64,000 bases of DNA. Source: Paenochrobactrum glaciei. GTDB taxonomy: Bacteria; Pseudomonadota; Alphaproteobacteria; Rhizobiales; Rhizobiaceae. The notes below the pieces were generated by a model that worked only from the letters and a program-made list of their open reading frames with translations, was not told the DNA's origin and did not search any database. The stretch covers positions 248,001-312,000 of the forward strand of contig NZ_BAAADE010000002.1 of assembly GCF_039522165.1 (NCBI RefSeq), in the 5' to 3' direction. The translations under genes and the position numbers were made by a program. The stretch's first letter is position 1. Each line of letters begins with the position of its first letter. Below, piece after piece: positions 35,019-43,372 of this stretch.

Positions 35019-35876
35019 TTATTTCAGATGAATGGTGACCCAGCCTTCGCGGTGCAGGGTGTTTTGGCGCTTCAAACCTTGCGCTTCATAGGCTTCGACA
35101 ACCGCGTCATGCTGGCTTTCCAGAATGCCGGACAGGATGATCGAACCACCTTCGGCTTTATGGCTGCTTAAAGCTGGCGCCAGATCCATCAAAGGGCGAG
35201 CCAGAATATTGGCAACGATCAGGTCAAACGGGGTGTGGCTACGGAAAATTGCGTGGTCGAAACCTTCAGCCGTGGCCGTGGTTACATGTTCTGCAACACC
35301 GTTTTTAACGGTATTTTCGGCAGCAACTGTTACGGCAATCGGGTCATTATCAGTGGCAAGCACTTCAATCGGCGCAAGCTTGGCAATAGCAATGGCAAGC
35401 ACGGCGCTGCCGGTGCCAAGATCAAGCGCATTGGTCGGGTGTTCTTTTTCAACCAGTTCAGTGATCATTTCCAAACAGCCGGCAGTGGTGCCGTGATGAC
35501 CGGTGCCGAAAGCAAGCCCTGCATCAATCTCGATGGAAATATCATCCGCGCCAAGTTTGTCGCGGTCATGCGAACCATGCACAAAGAAACGTCCGGCGCG
35601 TACCGGCTTTAAACCTTCGAGGGAATGGAGAACCCAGTCGATATCCGGCAGTTCTTCAATCTGGAATTTGCCTGTGCCGACAACTGCTTCAACGCGCTTA
35701 AGGAGCTCTTCCGCACCTTCTTCGATGTAAAGCGATACTTCGAAGATTTCTTTGTCTTCGTCTACTTCTGTGATGGCAATCGGATAACCGTCATCTTCAA
35801 AGATTGGTTCAAGCTGGGCATAAATCTGTTCAGCTTCGTCTTTTTCCGTGACATAGCAGAGGCGGGATTGGGACAT
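35019..35876 (-). CDS. prmA: Ribosomal protein L11 methyltransferase
   Basis: PrmA trimethylates ribosomal protein L11 using S-adenosylmethionine. The 285-residue protein has an N-terminal substrate domain and the SAM-binding motif LDLGTGSAVLAIAIAKL, followed by ATDNDPIAVTVAAENTVKNG and the catalytic-loop stretch DLIVANILARPLMDLAP, all diagnostic for PrmA. It heads a two-gene unit with the aminopeptidase. Confidence 0.95.
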   Translation of the reverse strand: MSQSRLCYVTEKDEAEQIYAQLEPIFEDDGYPIAITEVDEDKEIFEVSLYIEEGAEELLKRVEAVVGTGKFQIEELPDIDWVLHSLEGLKPVRAGRFFVHGSHDRDKLGADDISIEIDAGLAFGTGHHGTTAGCLEMITELVEKEHPTNALDLGTGSAVLAIAIAKLAPIEVLATDNDPIAVTVAAENTVKNGVAEHVTTATAEGFDHAIFRSHTPFDLIVANILARPLMDLAPALSSHKAEGGSIILSGILESQHDAVVEAYEAQGLKRQNTLHREGWVTIHLK

Positions 35877-35914
35877 GGTGCGAAAACACTTTCGGAAATG
35901 ATGTGAACAGGAAC

Positions 35915-35934
35915 GGGCTTCAAAAATGAAGCCC
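35915..35934. other. Perfect inverted repeat between prmA and the Sco gene
   Basis: GGGCTTCA and TGAAGCCC pair around AAAA. It lies 17 bases past the stop of the Sco gene (minus strand) and 38 bases before the prmA start. Neither reading has a good T run, so it may be a weak terminator, a transcript end-protecting hairpin or an operator. Confidence 0.4.
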
Positions 35935-35950
35935 TTATTCCGGTCATTGG

Positions 35951-36535
35951 TTAGCTATTACGTTTGGCCAGATTTTTAAGCTTTTCAAGCGCTGTATCAG
36001 GATTTTCACCATATGCAATGGTGCCACGGAACATACCGCCCTTGTCGAGCAAAAACAGTGATGCGGTGTGATCCATAGTGTAATTACCATCATCACCCGG
36101 TACTTTTTTCGCATAAATATGGTAAGATTTTACAGCTTCAGCGATCTTTTCCGGTGTGCCGGTAATGCCGGTGATTTTATCTGACACATTGGTGACATAG
36201 GTCTGCATAATTTCCTGTGTGTCACGCTCTGGGTCAACAGTGATGAAATAAGCTTTGATCTTGTCTGCATCCGTACCCATTTCCTTGAACCAGCCATCGA
36301 GCTCAAAAAGTGTGGTCGGGCAAACATCAGGGCAATGGGTGAAGCCGAAGAAAACCACAGCAGGGGTTTCACGCAAATTGGTTTCGGTAAATTTTGAACC
36401 ATCCATGGCAATCAGATCAAGCGGGCCGCCAAAAGGCTTGTTGGTTGCTTGCTTGTCCTGAATATAGGTATAGGCGCCGACACCGACGATTGCTGCAACG
36501 ACTGCAATGATAAGGAGGGGGAGGAGTTTTTTCAT
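35951..36535 (-). CDS. Sco1/SenC/PrrC-family copper chaperone
   Basis: Sco proteins deliver copper to the CuA site of cytochrome c oxidase. The 194-residue product (ATG at 36535) has an N-terminal membrane anchor (MKKLLPLLIIAVVAAIVGVG), then a thioredoxin-like fold with the copper ligands CPDVC (CxxxC) in GFTHCPDVCPTTL and the distant His in YTMDHTASLFLL. The SCO call is based on these motifs. A longer frame from TTG at 36544 adds only three residues. It probably faces the periplasm. No oxidase genes lie nearby, so the link to terminal oxidase assembly is from the family. Confidence 0.92.
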   Translation of the reverse strand: MKKLLPLLIIAVVAAIVGVGAYTYIQDKQATNKPFGGPLDLIAMDGSKFTETNLRETPAVVFFGFTHCPDVCPTTLFELDGWFKEMGTDADKIKAYFITVDPERDTQEIMQTYVTNVSDKITGITGTPEKIAEAVKSYHIYAKKVPGDDGNYTMDHTASLFLLDKGGMFRGTIAYGENPDTALEKLKNLAKRNS

Positions 36536-36724
36536 AAAATACAAGCCTTCGCGCGTAAATCTATTACCAATTTTACCAGCTTTTCTTGAAGCTTAGAGAG
36601 CTTGGGGGGAAGCTTAAAACTGCTATAGCATTTAATTGTCAGGGAGGGTGACAAAAAGTGCCGTGCAAGCAAAATGTAACAAGGTTATAGGCTTAAAACA
36701 AATAAGAAGAAAAGCGCGCCGCCG

Positions 36725-36754
36725 GTTCATGCTAGTTCATGCCGGTTCTTGGTT
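36725..36754. repeat. Tandem 10-base repeats upstream of the hexapeptide transferase gene
   Basis: GTTCATGCTA, GTTCATGCCG and GTTCTTGGTT follow one another head to tail. The 10-base period places the GTTC blocks on the same helix face about 40-65 bases before the TTG start at 36791. They could be an operator. The GTTC spacing is 6, not the 7 of the SOS box. Confidence 0.5.
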
Positions 36755-36790
36755 GAGCTGTGGCTGTTTCGGCTGATGAGGTCTTGATAA

Positions 36791-37459
36791 TTGACGATAC
36801 CAGATGATTTTGAACGCCTTGAAATCAGAGAACCCAAGGTTCATCCCAATGCAAAATTGCAAGGGGTTAAACTTGGCCGCTATGCCGATATTGGCGAGCG
36901 GGTTATTTTGCGTGATGTGAAGATTGGTGATTTCACCTATATGGAACGTCATGGCGAAGGGATTTATGCCGATATTGGCAAATTCTGCTCCATTGCCGCC
37001 AATGTACGTATCAATGCGCTGGAACACCCGATTGAGCGGTTGATGTCCCATAAAATGACCTATCGGCCGAATGAATATTTCCGCCATATCGGCCTTGATA
37101 TGGACTATCGCGCCTATCGCCAGAGCAAACGTGTGACAATCGGCAATGATGTGTGGATTGGCCATGGCGCAGTGATTATGCCAGGTGTTTCCATCGGTCA
37201 TGGTTCGGTTATCGGTGCCAATGCCGTGGTGACGCGTGATGTCGGAAATTATACCATTGTTGCCGGTTCTCCGGCACGTCCTATCCGTGCGCGCTTTCCG
37301 GCAGAGATTGTCGAGCGCTTGTTGACATTGCAATGGTGGGACTGGCCGGTGGCGATGATCTACCGTGCGATGCCGGATATACAGGCGCTTGAAATCTCTG
37401 CATTTCTAGATAAATGGGAAGTGATTGCTGCTAATGAGTTAAGCAACCCGCAAGATTGA
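36791..37459 (+). CDS. Left-handed beta-helix (hexapeptide) acyltransferase, phosphonate-cluster type
   Basis: The 222-residue protein has hexapeptide repeats typical of xenobiotic and DapH-type acyltransferases: LGRYADIGERV and VTIGNDVWIGHGAVIMPGVSIGHGSVIGANAVV, with the histidine-bearing loop INALEHPIERL where the catalytic base is expected. The C-terminus (RARFPAEIVERLLTLQWWDWP) matches a family often encoded with phosphonate (phn) genes. No phn gene is in this window, so its substrate is open. The start is TTG with GAGG about 9 bases upstream; no ATG lies in a suitable place. Confidence 0.8.
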   Translation: MTIPDDFERLEIREPKVHPNAKLQGVKLGRYADIGERVILRDVKIGDFTYMERHGEGIYADIGKFCSIAANVRINALEHPIERLMSHKMTYRPNEYFRHIGLDMDYRAYRQSKRVTIGNDVWIGHGAVIMPGVSIGHGSVIGANAVVTRDVGNYTIVAGSPARPIRARFPAEIVERLLTLQWWDWPVAMIYRAMPDIQALEISAFLDKWEVIAANELSNPQD

Positions 37460-37545
37460 ACTGAGACTTTGTCTGCCTTCTTGCAAGCGCTCAGCTTTGA
37501 TCTATATTTTTTAATAGATCCATCAGCAAAAAAGGGTGCCGGCAG

Positions 37546-38037
37546 ATGCGTAAATTGGTTCAGGCGGGGTTTGTTACTGCACTTTTAATAGCCGGCATCA
37601 CCCCGTCACTGGCGGAAGATGTCGGCAAAGTCGGTGTAGATTGGCTGGGTAATGATATTGTGATTGATGCGGTGCCTGATCCGAAGGTACAGGGTGTCAC
37701 CTGTCATTTGGCTTCTTTTTCGCGCGGTATTATTGATCGGCTGCAAAAGGGAAACTGGTTCGAAAATCCGTCCAATGCGTCGATTTCATGCGAGCAGACC
37801 GGGCCAATTACCATTGGTGATATCAAGCTTGGAAAAAGTGGCGAACGGGTTTTTTCTGAACGCACCAGTCTGATTTGGAAGAAACTGATTATCACCCGCA
37901 TTTATGATCAGAAAAACAATACATTACTTTATCTGGCACATGCGGCGCAGGTGCAGGATGGTTCAGCTAAAACATCTCTTTCCACTGTGCCGCTTTATCG
38001 TGGTGATGTGATGTGGGAAAAAGGCAAGCCGCAATAA
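37546..38037 (+). CDS. CreA-family protein
   Basis: This 163-residue secreted protein has a signal peptide (MRKLVQAGFVTALLIAGITPSLA) and a CreA domain (PF05981): VDWLGNDIVIDAVPDPKVQGVTCHLA, followed by ISCEQTGPI and the end VPLYRGDVMWEKG. Two cysteines (in VTCHL and ISCEQ) probably form a disulfide in the periplasm. The function of CreA is not known. It is probably transcribed alone and ends at the bidirectional terminator at 38061. Confidence 0.88.
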   Translation: MRKLVQAGFVTALLIAGITPSLAEDVGKVGVDWLGNDIVIDAVPDPKVQGVTCHLASFSRGIIDRLQKGNWFENPSNASISCEQTGPITIGDIKLGKSGERVFSERTSLIWKKLIITRIYDQKNNTLLYLAHAAQVQDGSAKTSLSTVPLYRGDVMWEKGKPQ

Positions 38038-38060
38038 TCAATTATTCTAATGACTTAAAT

Positions 38061-38095
38061 AAAAATGCCGGACATTCAGCCCGGCATTTTTTGTT
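38061..38095. terminator. Bidirectional terminator between the CreA gene and the symporter gene
   Basis: AAAAATGCCGG pairs with CCGGCATTTTT around GACATTCAG or similar, with T runs on both strands, between convergent genes. Confidence 0.9.
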
Positions 38096-38110
38096 TGTGT
38101 TTTAGTTATC

Positions 38111-39487
38111 TCAAGCAGGCTGTGCGCTTAATTCTGATGGATCGGCGCTGTCGATATTCTTAGGCGAATTATAAATTTCTTCGTTCAGAATACCTTCGCG
38201 TTTAGCAACGATGGTTGGAATGAGCGCCTGACCGGCAACATTGACGGCGGTGCGTCCCATATCCAAAATCGGATCAATTGCCAGCAACAGACCAACACCT
38301 TCAAGCGGCAGACCCAATGTGGAGAGGGTCAGTGTCAGCATGACAACCGCACCGGTGAGACCAGCAGTAGCTGCTGAACCTAAGACCGAGACAAAAGCGA
38401 TCAGTACATATTCCTGCAAACCTAACTGGATGCCGAAGAACTGGGCAATGAAGATGGCGGAAATAGCCGGATAAATTGCAGCACAGCCATCCATTTTCGT
38501 GGTTGCACCAAGCGGCACAGCAAAGGCTGAATATTCACGCGGCACACCAAGATTGCGTTCTGTCACGGTTTCGGTCACTGGCAATGTGCCGATGGATGAG
38601 CGGGAGACAAAGGCCAACTGGATTGCAGGCCATGCGCCTGCAAAGAAGCGTGAAGGCTTCAGACCGTGGATGATCAACACAACCGGATAGACCACGAACA
38701 ACACAATGGCGAGGCCGATATAAATTGCGGCGGCATACCAGCTGAGCTGCGAGAGGGTTTCCCAACCATATTGCGCAACCGCACGACCAAGCAAACCGAT
38801 GGTTCCGATCGGGGTGAGGCGGATAACCCACCAGAGGATTTTTCTGACCACGACCAGAAGAGACTGGTTGAAGGTGAGGAACGGTTTGGCAGCTTCGCCC
38901 ACTTTAAGTGCTGCAACACCAACAGTGATAGCAACCACGAGGATTTGCAGCACGTTGAAGTTAAGCGATGTGGAGGCGGCAGTACCATTCAGGCGGGTTG
39001 AAGCTTCAAGGCCGAGAATATTGGCAGGCACCAGACCTTTGAGGAAATCGAGCCATGAACCTGAAGATGCAGGAGCTTTGGCCGCTGTTTCCAGCACGCC
39101 GGAACCAATACCTGGCTGAATGATCAGGCCAAGTGCAATACCGATCAATACGGAGACAAAAGAGGTGATCGCAAACCATAACAGGGTCTGCCACACCAGT
39201 TTGGCGGCATTGTTGAGGGCTGCGAGATTAGCAATCGAGGCAACGATTGCGGTGAAGACCAATGGCGGCACCAAAGCGCGCAGCATTTGTACAAAAATCG
39301 AACCGATTGTTTGCAAGGTGACGGCGAGCCAGTTGGCATTACCTGCCGCGTCCGGCCCCATATTGCGGGCGATGAAGCCTAAAATCAGGCCGATGATCAT
39401 CGCTGCAATGACCTGAAAACCGAAGTTCAGGTAAAGCGGCTTAGGCGGCTGGGCGCCTGAGGTTTTAACACTTTGTGACTGAGACAT
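38111..39487 (-). CDS. Dicarboxylate/amino acid:cation symporter (DAACS family)
   Basis: A 458-residue membrane protein if it starts at MSQSQSVKTSG (ATG at 39487); an upstream ATG at 39538 would add 17 residues. It has about eight membrane segments, serine-rich and glycine-rich re-entrant loops (FVSRSSIGTLPVTE), and the motif GATTKMDGCAAIYPAI, close to the NMDGT substrate-binding motif of DctA and GltP. It likely takes up glutamate, aspartate or C4-dicarboxylates with protons or sodium; the exact substrate cannot be told. The K-M-D-G variation (Lys instead of Asn before Met) is noted; related carriers of the YdjN/TcyP type show such changes, so cystine-type substrates are possible. Confidence 0.83.
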   Translation of the reverse strand: MSQSQSVKTSGAQPPKPLYLNFGFQVIAAMIIGLILGFIARNMGPDAAGNANWLAVTLQTIGSIFVQMLRALVPPLVFTAIVASIANLAALNNAAKLVWQTLLWFAITSFVSVLIGIALGLIIQPGIGSGVLETAAKAPASSGSWLDFLKGLVPANILGLEASTRLNGTAASTSLNFNVLQILVVAITVGVAALKVGEAAKPFLTFNQSLLVVVRKILWWVIRLTPIGTIGLLGRAVAQYGWETLSQLSWYAAAIYIGLAIVLFVVYPVVLIIHGLKPSRFFAGAWPAIQLAFVSRSSIGTLPVTETVTERNLGVPREYSAFAVPLGATTKMDGCAAIYPAISAIFIAQFFGIQLGLQEYVLIAFVSVLGSAATAGLTGAVVMLTLTLSTLGLPLEGVGLLLAIDPILDMGRTAVNVAGQALIPTIVAKREGILNEEIYNSPKNIDSADPSELSAQPA

Positions 39488-39672
39488 GATGCTACTTTCA
39501 AAGACAGCAATGGGAAGGTTTGAAAAACCATTATTCATTGTCAGTGAAAATATCTCAGTCTCTAAGCCGGAGTAAGCTATCCTATTCCGGCTTATGATTT
39601 GTGCGCGATGCGTTTGTTCTGATGAATCCGATTTTTAAGAAAATAATTTCTAATACTGAAAATATTAGAAAA

Positions 39673-42204
39673 TTATACCGGCTTTACGAAGCTGTCGAGA
39701 ACACGTTTTTGACCTGCCTTGTCAAACTCGACTGTCAGCTTGTTGCCGTCTACGACGGCGACGGTACCATTGCCGAATTTAAGATGGAAAACCCGCGAGC
39801 CGACTTTGAAATCTGATGTGCTGACATTGACCGATTTGCTGACGATCTCGCCATCAATGGTACGACCCTTCACGGAGCCGCGACCGGCACCAAAGGAAGA
39901 CTCCGTTTCGCCATAACCGATGCGCTCGACATTGGCGCCCGAGCGCGAGCCCCAATTGTTGCGCGTGGCATCATTGCGGTTTTGCTGGGCGCGCTGCCAG
40001 CCCGGTGTGGAATAGGAATTTTGGAACGGATCGGCTTTTTCAAAGCGGGACTGGCCGTAGCCGCCGCTGGAGCCATAACCGCCGTAATTACCATCCATCT
40101 CGGCAATTTCCACATGGGCTTCCGGCAATTCATCCAAAAAGCGGGACGGAATGGTGGATTGCCACATGCCATGAATACGGCGATTGGAAACAAACCAGAT
40201 ATGCAGGTTTTTCTTGGCGCGGGTGACCCCGACATAAGCCAGACGCCGTTCTTCCTCCAGCCCCGAACGCCCGCCTTCGTCGAGTGAGCGCTGGTGCGGA
40301 AACAGACCTTCTTCCCAGCCTGGCAAAAACACGGTTTCAAACTCCAGCCCTTTGGCCGAGTGCAGCGTCATAATATTGACGGCATCCATGTTTTCGTTTT
40401 TGTCGGCATCCATCACAAGGGCGACGTGCTCGAGAAACCCGCGCAAAGATTCATAATCTTCCATCGAGCGGATGAATTCTTTCAAGTTTTCAAGTCTGCC
40501 CGGTGCTTCTGCGGTTTTATCATTCTGCCACATCGCGGTGTAGCCGGATTCATCGAGAATCATTTCGGCCAGTTCCGTGTGCGGGGTGATGTCGATCAGC
40601 GATTGCCAGCGATAGAAGTTCTCAACCACTTCACGCAACGCTGAGCGTGGTTTTGGCTTCAATTCTTCCGTTTGCACCAAATCATGGGCGGCTTCCAGCA
40701 TCGGAATGCCGCGCTCCCGCGCATAATCGTGAATTTGGCGCATGGATGCATCGCCAAGGCCGCGTTTCGGCGTATTCAGAATGCGTTCAAAGGCTAAATC
40801 ATCAGCGCCTTGCGCCACAACGCGCAAATAGGCCATCGCATCACGGACTTCGAGGCGCTCATAGAAGCGCGGGCCGCCAATGACGCGGTAATTGAGGCCG
40901 AGCGTGACAAAGCGATCTTCAAATTCGCGCATCTGAAAGGACGCACGCACCAGAATAGCCATGTTATTCAGCTTATGGCCGTGGCGTTGGGCTTGTTCGA
41001 TAGTTTCGCCGACAGCGCGGGCTTCTTCTTCCGAATCCCATGCGGCATGCACTTGCACACGGGCATCATCCGGATCAGGCGCATCAGTGAAAAGCGTTTT
41101 GCCAAGCCGTCCTTCATTATGCGAAATCAAATAACCGGCAGCGCCCAGAATATGGGCGGTGGAGCGATAATTACGTTCCAGCTTGATAACGGCAGCGCCT
41201 GGAAAATCTTTCTCAAAGCGCAGGATATTGTCAACTTCTGCACCGCGCCAGCCGTAAATGGACTGGTCATCATCACCCACGCAGCACAGATTGACGCCTT
41301 GCTGGGCAGAAAAACCATCCGGATTGTCGGTGCGGGTTTTGTTTTGCGGGCGCTGTGCCAATAGGCGCAGCCACATATATTGCGCTGTGTTGGTATCTTG
41401 ATACTCGTCAACCAGAATATAGCGGAATTTCTGATGATATTCTCGCAAAATATCCGGATGGGTACGGAAAATGCGGATCGGGTGCAGCAGCAGATCGCCA
41501 AAATCACAGGCATTGAGCGTGCGCAACCGGTTCTGATAGGCTTCGTAAAGCTCGCGTCCTTTACCATTTGCAAAAGCACGGGCATCACCTTCGGAAATTT
41601 CCGATGGGCTTAAGCCTTTGTTTTTCCAAGCATCAATCATATTGGCGAAGCTGCGGGCAGGCCAGCGCTTATCGTCCAGACCTTCGGCTTGGATTAATTG
41701 TTTGATGAGGCGAATGACATCATCGGTATCAAGAATGGTGAAGTCAGAGCGCAAATGTGCAAGTTCTGCATGGCGGCGCAACAGTTTGACACCGATAGAG
41801 TGGAAGGTGCCGAGCCATGGCATGCCTTCAACCGAGTCACCGAGCAAGACGCCAATACGCTCACGCATTTCGCGGGCTGCTTTATTGGTAAATGTAACAG
41901 CCAAAATCTGGCTCGGATAAGCAAGGCCCTGATTGATAATATGCGCAATACGGGTGGTGAGAACGCGTGTTTTACCTGTTCCGGCACCTGCCAGCACCAG
42001 CACAGGTCCTTCGGTCGTTTCAACCGCCAGACGCTGTTCCGGATTTAATCCTGTCAGATATGTCGGTTCGCCGCGTTGTTGATTGCGCGCAGCCATAGCG
42101 CGCGCTGCAATACCACTTGGTTCTGCACCCGCTGGCCGCTCTTGCGGTTTGCGTGGGGCATCCGGTTCACCAAAAAAGGGCATATCGTCAGGAAAGTCAG
42201 ACAT
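39673..42204 (-). CDS. uvrD: ATP-dependent DNA helicase UvrD/PcrA
   Basis: UvrD unwinds DNA 3'-5' in mismatch and nucleotide excision repair. The 843-residue superfamily 1A helicase has the Q-motif TGLNPEQRLAVE, Walker A GAGTGKT at 73-79, Walker B VDEYQDTN, CCVGDDDQSIYGWRGA, VKLERNYRST-like stretches and the late motif IMTLHSAKGLEFETVF. A disordered Gly/Ser/Asn-rich region precedes the C-terminal tudor-like end (VGSRVFHLKFGNGTVAVVDGNKL), as in PcrA. An SOS box lies 88 bases upstream of the start. Confidence 0.96.
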   Translation of the reverse strand: MSDFPDDMPFFGEPDAPRKPQERPAGAEPSGIAARAMAARNQQRGEPTYLTGLNPEQRLAVETTEGPVLVLAGAGTGKTRVLTTRIAHIINQGLAYPSQILAVTFTNKAAREMRERIGVLLGDSVEGMPWLGTFHSIGVKLLRRHAELAHLRSDFTILDTDDVIRLIKQLIQAEGLDDKRWPARSFANMIDAWKNKGLSPSEISEGDARAFANGKGRELYEAYQNRLRTLNACDFGDLLLHPIRIFRTHPDILREYHQKFRYILVDEYQDTNTAQYMWLRLLAQRPQNKTRTDNPDGFSAQQGVNLCCVGDDDQSIYGWRGAEVDNILRFEKDFPGAAVIKLERNYRSTAHILGAAGYLISHNEGRLGKTLFTDAPDPDDARVQVHAAWDSEEEARAVGETIEQAQRHGHKLNNMAILVRASFQMREFEDRFVTLGLNYRVIGGPRFYERLEVRDAMAYLRVVAQGADDLAFERILNTPKRGLGDASMRQIHDYARERGIPMLEAAHDLVQTEELKPKPRSALREVVENFYRWQSLIDITPHTELAEMILDESGYTAMWQNDKTAEAPGRLENLKEFIRSMEDYESLRGFLEHVALVMDADKNENMDAVNIMTLHSAKGLEFETVFLPGWEEGLFPHQRSLDEGGRSGLEEERRLAYVGVTRAKKNLHIWFVSNRRIHGMWQSTIPSRFLDELPEAHVEIAEMDGNYGGYGSSGGYGQSRFEKADPFQNSYSTPGWQRAQQNRNDATRNNWGSRSGANVERIGYGETESSFGAGRGSVKGRTIDGEIVSKSVNVSTSDFKVGSRVFHLKFGNGTVAVVDGNKLTVEFDKAGQKRVLDSFVKPV

Positions 42205-42291
42205 TGCTTGAGAGTGTACTCATATAAATAAAAGATCAAGGATGGCATCAGGTACTATGTGCGCTTTTCCTGAGTGCCACGGGTATAGCTT

Positions 42292-42306
42292 GTTCTCCGA
42301 CTGTTC
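42292..42306. promoter_or_regulatory. Candidate LexA-binding SOS box upstream of uvrD
   Basis: GTTC (42292-42295), 7 bases, GTTC (42303-42306): the exact consensus known for LexA of alphaproteobacteria such as Rhizobium. It lies 88 bases before the uvrD start (which reads on the minus strand as GAAC-N7-GAAC), a normal position for SOS control. Confidence 0.7.
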
Positions 42307-42453
42307 TGCAAGGGTGAATTTGTTTTCGTCTCAAAAGCGGACACAATCCGTTCATATGTTCGGTGGCATTACACTCTTTATTGTTTAATTATAATATCCA
42401 CTTTATAGATGCAGATAATAGTATCGTTTCTCTCGCCTTTTTTCAGGTTTTTA

Positions 42454-43248
42454 ATGATTATTACGCTGACGACTATTCCGCCTCGCTTTGACAAGATTAC
42501 CCCGACACTTAAATCTCTGTTAAACCAGAAGCATCGTGCGGATCAGATCAATCTTTATATCCCTCAGAGTTATAAAAGATTTCCGGAGTGGACTGGTACT
42601 CTGCCGCAAGTGCCGGAAGGGGTGACGATTTGCCGGACAGATTTTGATTACGGCCCGGCGACAAAAGTGCTGCCTGCTGTAAAAGACAACTGGGGCAAAG
42701 AACGTGATATTTTATTCTGTGACGATGATGTCCATTATGATGCTGAGTGGTCAGGGCGCTTTATAGATTTACGCAAATCTCATGAGCGCACATGCCTTGC
42801 GGAAGGTGGTGATGATATTAAAGATATTGATATCACCACACGTCCGGCAGACAGATTACCGCGGGTTAGCACGGCTGGTCGTGGTTTGTTATTTAAAGTT
42901 GGCTCAATGTTGAAATATCGTCAGCGCCGAGCTTCTTATTATACCCAAAGCGGTTATAGTGATACATTGTTGGGTGTGAGTGGCGTGATGGTGCGCCCGA
43001 CCTATTTCAATGAAAAAGTCTTTGATATTCCAGGGCTCTTGTGGACAGTGGATGATTATTGGATCGCCGGTAATCTGGCGGTGAACAATGTGCTGATTTG
43101 GGTTAATGCAAATGCACCGCGTCGTCATGATGGCGCCAGCCGTCGTATATCCGCATTGTTGACGATGGTTCATGAAGGGCATGACCGCAACGATTCCAAT
43201 CAGGCAGCCGTTGATTATTTCCGTGAACATTATGGGGTATGGAAATAG
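42454..43248 (+). CDS. Glycosyltransferase-like protein
   Basis: A 264-residue soluble protein if it starts at ATG 42454 (MIITLTTIPPRFDKITPTLKSLLNQ), with AGG 8 bases upstream. The N-terminus resembles the beginning of family-2 (GT-A) glycosyltransferases, and DILFCDDDVHYDAEW has a DDD at 90-92 in the place of the metal-binding DxD motif. A later acidic residue pair occurs in WTVDDYWIAGNLA. It likely transfers a sugar onto an envelope glycan, but donor and acceptor are unknown and no polysaccharide genes lie nearby. The upstream 200 bases are AT-rich, and the gene is alone on the strand between uvrD and asmA. Confidence 0.7.
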   Translation: MIITLTTIPPRFDKITPTLKSLLNQKHRADQINLYIPQSYKRFPEWTGTLPQVPEGVTICRTDFDYGPATKVLPAVKDNWGKERDILFCDDDVHYDAEWSGRFIDLRKSHERTCLAEGGDDIKDIDITTRPADRLPRVSTAGRGLLFKVGSMLKYRQRRASYYTQSGYSDTLLGVSGVMVRPTYFNEKVFDIPGLLWTVDDYWIAGNLAVNNVLIWVNANAPRRHDGASRRISALLTMVHEGHDRNDSNQAAVDYFREHYGVWK

Positions 43249-43372
43249 AAATTGGCTGAAATAATGTGATTATTGGACAGGGCGGTGGTTTACTGCCTTG
43301 TCGCAGAAGGCGTGTTGCCGTTATGTTGCATGAAGTTGAGAAGCCGTGAATCAAGAATAATGGAGCCAGATT

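Noticed and set aside
36725..36754. GTTC repeats as an SOS box
   Set aside because: The GTTC spacing is 6 bases, while the LexA consensus needs 7.
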